From assembly GCF_937997465.1 (NCBI RefSeq), contig NZ_CALKTQ010000344.1, forward strand, positions 1-7,777: a stretch of 7,777 nucleotides of DNA, written 5' to 3'. A program made the translations under genes and the position numbers. Within the stretch, counting starts at the first letter, position 1. Every line of letters begins with the position of its first letter. Below the pieces are notes generated by a model. It did not search any database and was not told the DNA's origin. It was given only the letters and a program-made list of their open reading frames with translations. Below, one piece after another: positions 1 to 5,846 of the stretch. Source of the stretch: an uncultured Campylobacter sp. (GTDB lineage Bacteria; Campylobacterota; Campylobacteria; Campylobacterales; Campylobacteraceae).

Positions 1-2
1 TG

Positions 3-50
3 GGCTATCAGGCGTTTCCGTTTAGCCTAGAAAAGGCGTTTGAGAAGTAA
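3..50 (+). CDS. C-terminal end of an unidentified protein (partial)
   Basis: Only the third forward frame is open from the window edge. It reads GYQAFPFSLEKAFEK and stops at TAA (48–50); the other two forward frames stop within 30 bases. Fifteen residues are too few to name a family. A GC-rich hairpin with a T-run follows within 10 bases, which supports a real gene end here. Confidence 0.6.
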   Translation, partial: GYQAFPFSLEKAFEK

Positions 51-56
51 AATTTA

Positions 57-92
57 GCGGCTCTTTGGCGACGCGCTTTGGGGCCGCCTTTT
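57..92 (+). terminator. Probable intrinsic terminator of the upstream gene
   Basis: GCGGCTC (57–63) pairs with GGGCCGC (81–87): seven pairs including one T·G. The 17-nt loop holds a possible small inner GCG/CGC stem. CTTTT follows at 88–92. It lies 7 bases after the stop codon at 48–50, as expected for a factor-independent terminator. The T-run is short, so efficiency may be modest. Confidence 0.5.
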
Positions 93-111
93 GGTAAATT
101 TGGATTTTTGC

Positions 112-340
112 GCTTGCGACCGGGTTAAATTTGCCCGCTCAAATTGATGGGTCGCAGGCTTTAAATTTGGATCAAATTTGACGCCCTCCCGCACCCGCTC
201 GGATACGGCAAATTTGACCGCAAAAGGTAAAATTTAGGCTCGCGTTTCCATCCTTTGCGCTAGTCTAAATCTTACCTTTTCCTGCCAAGCGTTTGGGAAA
301 ATAGGACTCCAAAAGACAATAGTAACGCCCGAACGCTTGG
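112..340. repeat. Gene-free stretch with three consecutive long inverted repeats
   Basis: Positions 51–459 hold no supportable gene. Three inverted repeats lie in a row. (a) 112–121 pairs with 150–159: 10 pairs, one wobble, 28-nt loop. (b) 222–237 pairs with 265–280: 16 positions, one A·C mismatch, 27-nt loop. (c) 285–297 pairs with 328–340: 13 pairs, one wobble, 30-nt loop. Between (a) and (b) lies a small palindrome, AAATTTG-GAT-CAAATTT (163–179). The arms are unrelated in sequence, but the loop lengths are nearly equal. They could be folded RNA, terminators for either strand, or relics of small mobile repeats; the sequence alone does not decide. The promoter of the next gene begins only after this block. 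Confidence 0.5.
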
Positions 341-427
341 ATTTTCGTTACTGCTTAAATTTACCCGTTTGCTTCATAAATTTCGCTCAGATTTTTAAAA
401 TTTGCACCCTTGTTGCCATAAAACCGA

Positions 428-433
428 TATAAT
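428..433 (+). promoter_or_regulatory. -10 box (TATAAT) of the DUF3737 gene
   Basis: A perfect TATAAT lies 26 bases before the ATG at 460, which would place transcription start near 440 and give a leader of about 20 nt containing the GGAGG ribosome-binding site (450–454). There is no well-spaced -35 box: TTGCAC at 402–407 is 20 bases away. Campylobacter sigma-70 promoters are known to rely little on a -35 element, so this is not a strong objection. Confidence 0.55.
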
Positions 434-459
434 CTAAGTAAAAAACGGCGGAGGCGAAA

Positions 460-1299
460 ATGCAAAAATTTGTCGAGCAAAAATTTATCGGCGAGCGCGC
501 GATGTTTGGCACAAAAGATGCGGAGTTTGAGCGGTGCGGGTTCGCAGAGGGTGAGTCGCCGCTAAAGCACGGGCAAAATTTGCGCCTAAAAAACTGCACT
601 TTCGAGTGGAAATATCCACTGTGGTACACCAAAAACGTCGCCGTGGAGGACGGATTTTTACTGCAAATGGCGCGCGCAGGCATCTGGTACGCGCAGGACG
701 TTAGCTTTAAAGATACGCTAATCCAGGCGCCAAAATCCTTCCGCAGGTGCCAAAACGTGAGGCTAGAAAACGTAAATTTGACCCAGGCCGAGGAGACGCT
801 GTGGAGCTGTGAGGACGTGGAGATAAAAAACGTCTGCGCGCGCGGGGATTATTTTGCGATGAACTGCGAAAACGTGCGCGTTTACGGGCTAAATTTGGAC
901 GGGAACTACGGCTTTGACGGCTGCAAAAATCTGCTCGTCGAGGATAGCAAACTACTTAGCAAAGACGCCTTTTGGAACTGCGAGAACGTGACCGTGCGAA
1001 ATAGCTTTATAAGCGGTGAATACCTCGCGTGGAACAGCAAAAACGTGACCTTTGAAAACTGCGTGATAGAGAGCTTGCAAGGGCTTTGCTACGTGCAAAA
1101 TCTCGTGCTGCGAGGCTGCCAGACGCTAGATACGACGCTAGCCTTTGAGTACTCAAGCGTGGACGCTGAAATTTTAGGCGGCATAGCTAGCGTGAAAAAC
1201 CCACTTTCAGGCGCGATAAGGGCAAAAGAAATAGGCGAAATAATAATGCAAAAAGAGTGCGTGGATCCGGCCGCTACTAGGATAATTTTAGAAAAATAG
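460..1299 (+). CDS. DUF3737-family right-handed beta-helix protein
   Basis: The 279-residue protein has no signal peptide or membrane segment and is probably cytoplasmic. From about residue 35 to 225 it is built from imperfect repeats of about 20 residues, each with a C/S-x-N-V/L-x-V/L-x-N-type turn (for example NCENVRVYGL, SCEDVEIKNV, NCENVTVRNS, NSKNVTFENC). Between the turns lie short aromatic strands with W, Y or F (LWYTKN, GIWYAQD, DAFWNC, YLAWNS). This ladder of Asn and Cys is the signature of a parallel beta-helix and matches my memory of the DUF3737 family, whose members are also about 280 residues and have no established reaction. The start is supported by GGAGG 5 bases upstream and a TATAAT box. 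The gene appears monocistronic. Beta-helices often bind or modify carbohydrates, but no catalytic residues can be assigned, so the function is unknown. Confidence 0.78.
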   Translation: MQKFVEQKFIGERAMFGTKDAEFERCGFAEGESPLKHGQNLRLKNCTFEWKYPLWYTKNVAVEDGFLLQMARAGIWYAQDVSFKDTLIQAPKSFRRCQNVRLENVNLTQAEETLWSCEDVEIKNVCARGDYFAMNCENVRVYGLNLDGNYGFDGCKNLLVEDSKLLSKDAFWNCENVTVRNSFISGEYLAWNSKNVTFENCVIESLQGLCYVQNLVLRGCQTLDTTLAFEYSSVDAEILGGIASVKNPLSGAIRAKEIGEIIMQKECVDPAATRIILEK

Positions 1300-1325
1300 C
1301 GGTTTTTGCCGACTCGTATTTTCAC

Positions 1326-1448
1326 TTATACTTATGCTTGCGGTCGCAACTGCAAACGTAAGGAAATATCGTCCAAACTCGGTTGCTACTATATGTATTC
1401 TGCTGGGCTAGTTTCTGCCTCGTATACTTATTGCGAGCATAAGCGTAA
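1326..1448. other. Spacer with a nested long-range stem, possible folded RNA
   Basis: The gap 1300–1605 (306 bases) contains no convincing gene. CTTATGCTTGC (1331–1341) pairs with GCGAGCATAAG (1433–1443): 11 pairs with one wobble, extendable outward past one mismatch by about four more (1326–1329 with 1445–1448). Inside it GCAACTG (1346–1352) pairs with CGGTTGC (1380–1386). TTGC-GGTC-GCAA (1338–1349) is a competing small hairpin. CTCGTAT occurs at both sides (1313–1319 and 1419–1425). The composition lacks the CAAATTTG motif common elsewhere in the window. It may be a small RNA, the 3' region of the preceding mRNA, or a relic. Confidence 0.3.
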
Positions 1449-1487
1449 AGTAAAAAGTAAAATGCTTTGCTATATTGTTTTTTTATT

Positions 1488-1533
1488 CAAATTTTGAAGT
1501 CAAATTTGGATTAAAAGTTTGCGGTCAAATTTG
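1488..1533. repeat. Cluster of CAAATTTG-type repeats upstream of the 279-aa gene
   Basis: Three copies of the motif stand in 46 bases: CAAATTTTG (1488–1496), GTCAAATTTG (1499–1508) and GCGGTCAAATTTG (1521–1533). The first two, joined by AAGT, form an imperfect version of the palindrome at 4811–4836. The cluster lies 73 bases before the ATG at 1606, so a role in expression of that gene is possible but not shown. No clear -10 box can be singled out in the AT-rich stretch 1560–1595. Confidence 0.55.
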
Positions 1534-1605
1534 AGATTTAAGCCGTTTTTGGTTTAAATTGCCCCTTTAAACTAAAGAATTAAATTATTTAAATAAGGAA
1601 AAAAT

Positions 1606-2445
1606 ATGTCGTTTTTTGAAAAATTAAAGCTAGCTTTTTACACCGTTTGTCGTCCGGAAAAGCTTATTTCTTTTAGGTTTGCAAAGCCTGATCCGCGCTA
1701 CACAAAAGAGGCGAATTTTACCCTAAAATACGGTATCCTTCGCGCTCATCAAAATATGGACGCCGTCACGATCGCCTACGACCGCCTGTGCGAACAATAT
1801 GCTGGATTTAAGCCGCTTTTTATCATTGAAAACGCTCCGCAGTGCGAATACACGAATATGCATGCAAGCTCTAGTTACGAGATGCTGGACGAGGAGGAGT
1901 ATAATGCGCAAAATCCGGACGCTCAAGACTTTCCGGCTGCGGAGTTTCGTTTGATGCTAAGTATCCTGCGCAACCCCGAATACAAGACGGAAGTTGGCCA
2001 ATTTTACGGTAAATTTAGCCTAAATTATCCAGATAAATTAAAGGCGCTAGAATACCTCAATACCCGCGATTATAACGCTCTTGACGAGGATATCGACGTT
2101 TATCTGTGTCCTTGCGAGCGCAGTACGGACGTATTTGCGAGAATGATTCAGGGGTATTTTGCCGATGATTTTGAACCTGAGCAGACGTATGCGTTTATTT
2201 TGATGATGAACGAGCGATTCGGGTTTGAGTTTATCGGTATCGGCGCGACTCTGATGCTATTTTATCGCCGTAAAAATTTAAGCGACGCCATGGCCGAGGA
2301 GCTACTGCAAGAGCTGGCTAAAATTTACGATACGCCTTACGAAGCGATCAAAAAAGCTCTGTGGCATAACGCGTTTGGCTCTCGTAAGACGCTCGTGCTA
2401 CCGTTTGCCGAAAATATCGAAGACACCGTAGCGGATGAGCTGTAA
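1606..2445 (+). CDS. Hypothetical protein, 279 residues, family not recognised
   Basis: Ribosome-binding site AAGGAA (1595–1600) stands 5 bases before ATG. The codon use and uninterrupted length support a real gene. The product is acidic, especially at both the middle (LDEEEYNAQNPDAQD, near residues 95–109) and the C-terminus (ENIEDTVADEL). It has no signal peptide. A mildly hydrophobic stretch (FEFIGIGATLMLFY, about residues 205–218) is too short and too isolated to call a membrane segment with confidence. YLCPCERS (about residues 166–173) holds a CPC motif that could bind metal or be redox active. I do not recognise the family; it may be confined to Campylobacter. Both neighbours are separated by spacers of more than 100 bases, so it is probably transcribed alone. 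Confidence 0.8.
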   Translation: MSFFEKLKLAFYTVCRPEKLISFRFAKPDPRYTKEANFTLKYGILRAHQNMDAVTIAYDRLCEQYAGFKPLFIIENAPQCEYTNMHASSSYEMLDEEEYNAQNPDAQDFPAAEFRLMLSILRNPEYKTEVGQFYGKFSLNYPDKLKALEYLNTRDYNALDEDIDVYLCPCERSTDVFARMIQGYFADDFEPEQTYAFILMMNERFGFEFIGIGATLMLFYRRKNLSDAMAEELLQELAKIYDTPYEAIKKALWHNAFGSRKTLVLPFAENIEDTVADEL

Positions 2446-2454
2446 AATCGGAGT

Positions 2455-2481
2455 AAATTTTGCCTAGCAAGCTCAAAATTT
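2455..2481 (+). terminator. Weak inverted repeat after the 279-aa gene
   Basis: AAATTTTG (2455–2462) pairs with CAAAATTT (2474–2481) across an 11-nt loop, 10 bases after the stop codon. The stem is almost all A·T and only one further T follows, so it is a poor intrinsic terminator. It may only be another instance of the AAATTT repeat. No better terminator is seen before ilvE. Confidence 0.25.
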
Positions 2482-2526
2482 TAGGACGAAATCTTAAACA
2501 TTACAAAATTTTAAAGAAATTTTAGC

Positions 2527-2532
2527 TACACT
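2527..2532 (+). promoter_or_regulatory. Possible -10 box (TACACT) for ilvE
   Basis: TACACT sits 28 bases before the ilvE ATG, downstream of alternating A- and T-rich blocks (about 2490–2526) of the type that precedes Campylobacter sigma-70 promoters. Transcription would start near 2539, leaving a leader of about 22 nt with AAGGA at 2550–2554. TACACT departs from TATAAT at two positions, so this is tentative. Confidence 0.4.
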
Positions 2533-2560
2533 CAGCAAATTTTATAAAAAAGGATACTAA

Positions 2561-3475
2561 ATGAACCCTTCCGAATTTATCTGGATGGACGGAAAATTAG
2601 TCAAATGGGAGGACGCTAAAGTCCACGTTTTAACTCACTCGCTTCACTATGCAAACGCGGTGTTTGAGGGCACAAGAGCCTATATGACGGATAAAGGTTT
2701 AGCGATATTTCGCCTAAGCGATCACACCGCGCGCCTACTAAAATCGGCCAAAATGACGATCCTAAACGTCAAATACACGCAAAAAGAGCTCGAAGACGCG
2801 CAGGTCGAACTACTTTGCGCAAATAAATTTAAATCAAACGTCTATCTGCGCCCGATCGTTTACCTAGGCTACGGCGTGATGGGTCTAGCTCACACCAAAG
2901 CTCCCGTAAATACGGCAATCGCCGCATGGGAGTGGGGTGCGTATCTAGGCGAAGAGGGGCTTAAAAAAGGCATCCGCGTGAAAATTTCAAGCTTTGCCAA
3001 ACTAAACGTCGGCGGTCAAATGAGCCGTGCGAAATCAAGCTCGAACTACCTCTGCTCGCAAATGGCAAACTACGAAGCCAAAGAGGCGGGCTACGACGAG
3101 GCGTTGCTGCTTGATAGCGAGGGCTACATCTCGGAGGGGCCGGGCGAGTGCTTTTTCATCGTGGAAGACGGCGCGCTCATCACTCCTCCAAACGACAGCA
3201 GCCTAGCTAGCATCACGCAAGACACCGTCATCAAAATCGCTCGCGATCTAGACATCGAAGTGCGCAGAGAGCGCATCACTCGCGACCGCGCATACACTGC
3301 GGACGAGGCGTTTTTCACGGGTACGGCGGCCGAGGTCACTCCGATAAGCAACATCGACAACCGCGTGATCGGCGCGGGCGAGCGCGGAGCGGTAACTAAA
3401 CGCCTACAAGACGCGTATTTTGACGTAGTTTACGGACGCAATCCGAAATACGCCTCGATGCTAACTTATATTTAA
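2561..3475 (+). CDS. ilvE: Branched-chain amino acid aminotransferase (class IV PLP enzyme)
   Basis: This enzyme moves an amino group between glutamate and the keto acids of Leu, Ile and Val (EC 2.6.1.42), the last step of their synthesis, in the cytoplasm. The 304-residue length is normal. It tracks the E. coli enzyme from the start: FIWMDGKLVKWEDAKVHVLT (about residues 6–25), then HYANAVFEGTRAY (29–41), YLRPIVYLGYG (95–105) and AWEWGAYLG (122–130). The PLP-binding Lys is K158 in SRAKSSSNYL. GYISEGPGECFF (188–199) is the fold-IV cofactor loop with E192. FFTGTAAEVTPI near residues 256–267 is the conserved C-terminal substrate and phosphate loop. AAGGA lies 6 bases before the ATG. The stop codon overlaps the ribosome-binding site of the next gene, so the two are one operon. 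Confidence 0.96.
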   Translation: MNPSEFIWMDGKLVKWEDAKVHVLTHSLHYANAVFEGTRAYMTDKGLAIFRLSDHTARLLKSAKMTILNVKYTQKELEDAQVELLCANKFKSNVYLRPIVYLGYGVMGLAHTKAPVNTAIAAWEWGAYLGEEGLKKGIRVKISSFAKLNVGGQMSRAKSSSNYLCSQMANYEAKEAGYDEALLLDSEGYISEGPGECFFIVEDGALITPPNDSSLASITQDTVIKIARDLDIEVRRERITRDRAYTADEAFFTGTAAEVTPISNIDNRVIGAGERGAVTKRLQDAYFDVVYGRNPKYASMLTYI

Positions 3476-3483
3476 GGAACGAA

Positions 3484-4590
3484 ATGCCAGCGGATTTGAA
3501 TGATTATTTTAATAAAAAACGCGGCTCTAGCGGCGGCGGAGACGATAACGGTGGCGAGAGTAAAGGCCCAAAAGTAAATTTTAAAACGCCTGATTTTAAA
3601 GGATTTGGCAAAATTTCGGCCTTTGCCTACGTCATCATCGCGCTCGTGGCAGTGATCGCGCTCACGCAGCCTTTCGTCACGATAAACTCGGGCGAAGTGG
3701 GCATCAAGTCAAATTTGGGTAAATACGACCCGTCTCCGATGCAGCCGGGACTACACTTCTTTATTCCGTTTTTGCAAAAAGTCATCGTAGTCGATACGCG
3801 CGTTCGCCTCATCAACTACACGTCTGGCGAAGATATGGGCGAGGCTGCGCAAAAGTATGGCGCACAGGCTCAAGCGGGCATCATCCGCAAAAACTCGATC
3901 TCCGTTTTGGACGCGAGAAACTTGCCCGTCAGCATCGACATCACCGTGCAGTACCGCCTAAATCCGGAAAATGCGCCTCAAACGATCGCGTCTTGGGGGC
4001 TTAGTTGGGAAAACAAGATCGTTGATCCCGTCGTGCGCGACGTCGTGCGCAGTATCGCGGGTAAATACACCGCCGAGGAGCTTCCGACGAAGCGAAACGA
4101 CCTAGCCACGGCTATCGACGAGGGTATCCGCAAGGACATCGACGCGCAGCCAAATAAACCCGTCGAGCTGCTAACCGTGCAACTGCGCGAGATCATCCTG
4201 CCTGAAAAGGTAAAAGAGCAGATCGAGCGCGTACAAATCGCTAAACAAGAGGCTGAACGAACCAAATACGAAGTAGAGCGCGCAAATCAAGAGGCGCTTA
4301 AAAAAGCGGCCCTCGCAGAAGGTACGGCAAAGGCCGCTATCATCGAAGCTCAGGGTCGCGCGGACGCCGCTAAGATCGAAGCCGACGCGCAGGCATACGC
4401 AAACAAAGAGGTCGCAAAAAGCCTCGATCACAATTTGCTAAATTTAAAGCAGATCGAAACGCAGGCCAAATTTAACGAGGCGTTGCGCGAAAATAAAGAC
4501 GCGAAGATATTCTTAACGCCTGGTGGAGCGGTGCCGAATATCTGGGTGGATACGAAGGATAAAGAGAAGCAAAGCGCGATAACGCAATAA
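3484..4590 (+). CDS. SPFH/Band 7 (prohibitin-like) membrane protein
   Basis: The 368-residue protein starts with a Gly/Asp-rich cytoplasmic tail (about 1–42; RGSSGGGDDNGG), then one transmembrane helix (about 44–62). The SPFH domain follows (about 62–255; INSGEVGIKSNLGKY, QPGLHFFIPF, VSIDITVQYRL, EIILPEKVKEQIERVQIAKQ). Next is an Ala/Glu/Lys-rich coiled coil (about 240–330) and a short tail. This order is that of HflK/HflC, stomatins and prohibitins, which oligomerise into rings in the inner membrane and influence membrane proteases or microdomains. The neighbour ilvE and the layout match C. jejuni Cj0268c, which I recall being reported as affecting adhesion and invasion. Its ribosome-binding site AAGGA (3474–3478) overlaps the ilvE stop codon, with only 8 bases between genes, so translation is likely coupled. 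There is no partner hflK/hflC gene beside it. Confidence 0.9.
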   Translation: MPADLNDYFNKKRGSSGGGDDNGGESKGPKVNFKTPDFKGFGKISAFAYVIIALVAVIALTQPFVTINSGEVGIKSNLGKYDPSPMQPGLHFFIPFLQKVIVVDTRVRLINYTSGEDMGEAAQKYGAQAQAGIIRKNSISVLDARNLPVSIDITVQYRLNPENAPQTIASWGLSWENKIVDPVVRDVVRSIAGKYTAEELPTKRNDLATAIDEGIRKDIDAQPNKPVELLTVQLREIILPEKVKEQIERVQIAKQEAERTKYEVERANQEALKKAALAEGTAKAAIIEAQGRADAAKIEADAQAYANKEVAKSLDHNLLNLKQIETQAKFNEALRENKDAKIFLTPGGAVPNIWVDTKDKEKQSAITQ

Positions 4591-4601
4591 TTTTTGTTTG
4601 G

Positions 4602-4642
4602 AGCGACTCGCCTTTTTTACGCTTTGCGGGCGAACGCTTTTT
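4602..4642 (+). terminator. Intrinsic terminator of the ilvE–SPFH operon
   Basis: AGCG (4602–4605) pairs with CGCT (4635–4638). After a small internal loop, TCGCC (4608–4612) pairs with GGCGA (4629–4633). TTTTT (4638–4642) follows directly. It starts 11 bases after the stop codon at 4590. The loop of 16 bases is long and T-rich, so the fold is not ideal. Confidence 0.5.
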
Positions 4643-4668
4643 GCGAGGTCGGCTAAATTTAGTTTGGA

Positions 4669-4709
4669 TGGCTTTGCTTCGTTGCCGTTTGTAATCGCAA
4701 GCAAAGTCA
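4669..4709. repeat. 11-bp inverted repeat in the SPFH–hisIE spacer
   Basis: TGGCTTTGCTT (4669–4679) pairs with AAGCAAAGTCA (4699–4709): 11 pairs including one G·T, with a 19-nt loop. No T-run follows in either direction, so it is not a normal terminator. Just beyond it AAATTTACCTG (4721–4731) can pair with CAGGTGTAATTT (4756–4767) with a bulge. Together these make the spacer before hisIE a chain of hairpins. Confidence 0.4.
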
Positions 4710-4770
4710 GGTCCGCCGCTAAATTTACCTGAGTAACTCCAAAATCATCTCGAAACAGGTGTAATTTTTT

Positions 4771-4808
4771 GCGAAGCGAAATATTTTTGCAAAAAACTTC
4801 GCCTTTTT
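4771..4808 (+). terminator. Second hairpin with T-run before hisIE
   Basis: GCGAAG (4771–4776) pairs with CTTCGC (4797–4802). Within the loop TTTTTGCAAAAA can fold further, and CTTTTT follows at 4803–4808. It reads as a terminator on the + strand. It lies 180 bases after the SPFH stop and 80 bases before the hisIE start, so it could back up the first terminator or act on an RNA made within the spacer. Confidence 0.45.
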
Positions 4809-4810
4809 AT

Positions 4811-4836
4811 GCTCAAATTTGAAGTCAAATTTGAGC
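4811..4836. repeat. Perfect 12-2-12 palindrome made of two CAAATTTG units
   Basis: GCTCAAATTTGA (4811–4822) and its exact reverse complement TCAAATTTGAGC (4825–4836) are separated by AG. Each arm contains the self-complementary CAAATTTG, so the site has dyad symmetry at two levels. It ends 52 bases before the hisIE ATG, where an operator could sit. A degenerate copy stands at 1488–1508. It may be an operator, or simply two units of the dispersed motif placed together. Confidence 0.7.
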
Positions 4837-4888
4837 TTTAAATTTTGCCCGTGCGCCGAGCCAAACCCGTAGCCGAAAGGAAATAAAA

Positions 4889-5767
4889 ATGAAAATAGAT
4901 TGGGAAAAAGTGGGCGGCCTTTTGCCTGCCGTCGTTCAAGAAAGCTCGAGCGGCGAGGTTTTGATGCTTGCTTATATGAACGAAGAGGCGCTAAATTTGA
5001 GCCTAAAAACCGGCTTTGCACACTATTTTTCGCGCACGAAAAACCGCATCTGGAAAAAGGGCGAGGAGAGCGGAAATACGCAGGCCATAGACGAGATTTT
5101 CCTTGACTGCGACAACGACACGATACTGCTCAAAGTCGTTCAAAACGGCGGCGTAGCGTGCCACACCGGCGAAAAATCGTGTTTTTTTAGAAAGATTTCT
5201 GGAGACGGCGGCGAGTCAAATTTAGCTAGCGATGACGGGCAAAATTTGACGCAAGAGCAAAATTTAAACCAAGCCAAAAAGCCGATCTACGGCATAATCG
5301 ACGAGGTTTATCACGCGATATTAGACCGCAAGCTAAACGCCGATCCGCAGACCTCATACGTCGCGAGCCTGTTTAAAAAGGGCGAAAACGCGATCCTAAA
5401 AAAGGTCGGAGAGGAGGCTACGGAGCTAGTGATGGCGTGCAAGGATGCCTCGGCGCGCAAAAATGAAACTGCACAGTTTAACTCTGCCGCAAACGGCGGT
5501 CAAATTTCGTCAAATTTAACCCAAAACGAAAATTTTGCTAAAATTTCAAACGAAAATGCCGCAAACCAAAACAGCCAAACCGAGACGTCTCAAAACCTAA
5601 AGCTAAAAACACCGACCGAGGAGATCGTCTACGAGGCGGCGGATCTATGTTTTCACTCGCTAGTGGCGCTGGCGCTGCACGGAGTGCACCCAGACCGCAT
5701 CAAGGCCGAGCTCGCGCGCCGTTTCGGACTAAGCGGTATCGAGGAAAAAAACTCGCGAAAAGGTTAG
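4889..5767 (+). CDS. hisIE: Bifunctional phosphoribosyl-AMP cyclohydrolase / phosphoribosyl-ATP pyrophosphatase
   Basis: HisIE carries out steps 2 and 3 of histidine synthesis: PR-ATP to PR-AMP (HisE part), then ring opening of PR-AMP (HisI part). Residues 1–103 are HisI, with VLMLAYMNEEAL (24–35), the metal motif DCDND (73–77), and C91 and C98 in CHTGEKSCF; C74, C91 and C98 are the expected zinc ligands. Residues 132–180 begin HisE (YGIIDEVYHAI, then GEEATEL at 174–180). EEIVYEAADLCFHSLVAL (244–261) completes its helical core. At 292 residues it is much longer than the usual roughly 200–240. The extra length is an Asn/Gln/Ser-rich linker (about 104–131) and a 50–55-residue insert inside HisE (about 189–242), both dense in AAATTT-type DNA. 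All recognisable catalytic motifs remain, so it is probably active. AAAGGA (4876–4881) precedes the ATG. No other his gene is adjacent. Confidence 0.95.
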   Translation: MKIDWEKVGGLLPAVVQESSSGEVLMLAYMNEEALNLSLKTGFAHYFSRTKNRIWKKGEESGNTQAIDEIFLDCDNDTILLKVVQNGGVACHTGEKSCFFRKISGDGGESNLASDDGQNLTQEQNLNQAKKPIYGIIDEVYHAILDRKLNADPQTSYVASLFKKGENAILKKVGEEATELVMACKDASARKNETAQFNSAANGGQISSNLTQNENFAKISNENAANQNSQTETSQNLKLKTPTEEIVYEAADLCFHSLVALALHGVHPDRIKAELARRFGLSGIEEKNSRKG

Positions 5768-5846
5768 GGCGGTCAAATTTGGCACGCTTTATGCAGGAGG
5801 AGTTTAAATTTGGCTCGCCGCAAGGCAAACGAAGCAAAGAGGCAAG

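Larger units (their letters stand above)
173..5781. repeat. Dispersed decamer GTCAAATTTG, seven copies
   Basis: Exact copies by eye are at 1499–1508, 1524–1533, 3708–3717, 4824–4833 and 5772–5781 on the + strand, and at 173–182 and 209–218 on the minus strand. Three of them extend to GCGGTCAAATTTG (209–221 minus, 1521–1533, 5769–5781), and 5496–5507 matches its first 12 bases. The core CAAATTTG is palindromic, with at least nine copies in the window. Six copies of the decamer are in spacers and one (3708) is inside the SPFH gene. Chance would give far less than one copy of a given 10-mer in this length. Confidence 0.75.

Noticed and set aside
163..216. Repeated AAATTTG units considered as a CRISPR array
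   Set aside because: Units are only 7–10 bases, irregularly spaced and found throughout the window, including in genes; no cas genes are present.
387..683. Minus-strand frame of 98 codons over the start of the DUF3737 gene
   Set aside because: Shadow of the + strand gene, which has a clear promoter, ribosome-binding site and repeat structure.
1306..1497. TTG-started 63-codon frame, Cys- and Tyr-rich
   Set aside because: No ribosome-binding site, a rare start codon, and it crosses the inverted repeats and a T-run; no recognisable protein features.
4643..4888. Histidine-operon style attenuator before hisIE
   Set aside because: No short frame with consecutive His codons can be found between the hairpins, and only one his gene follows.
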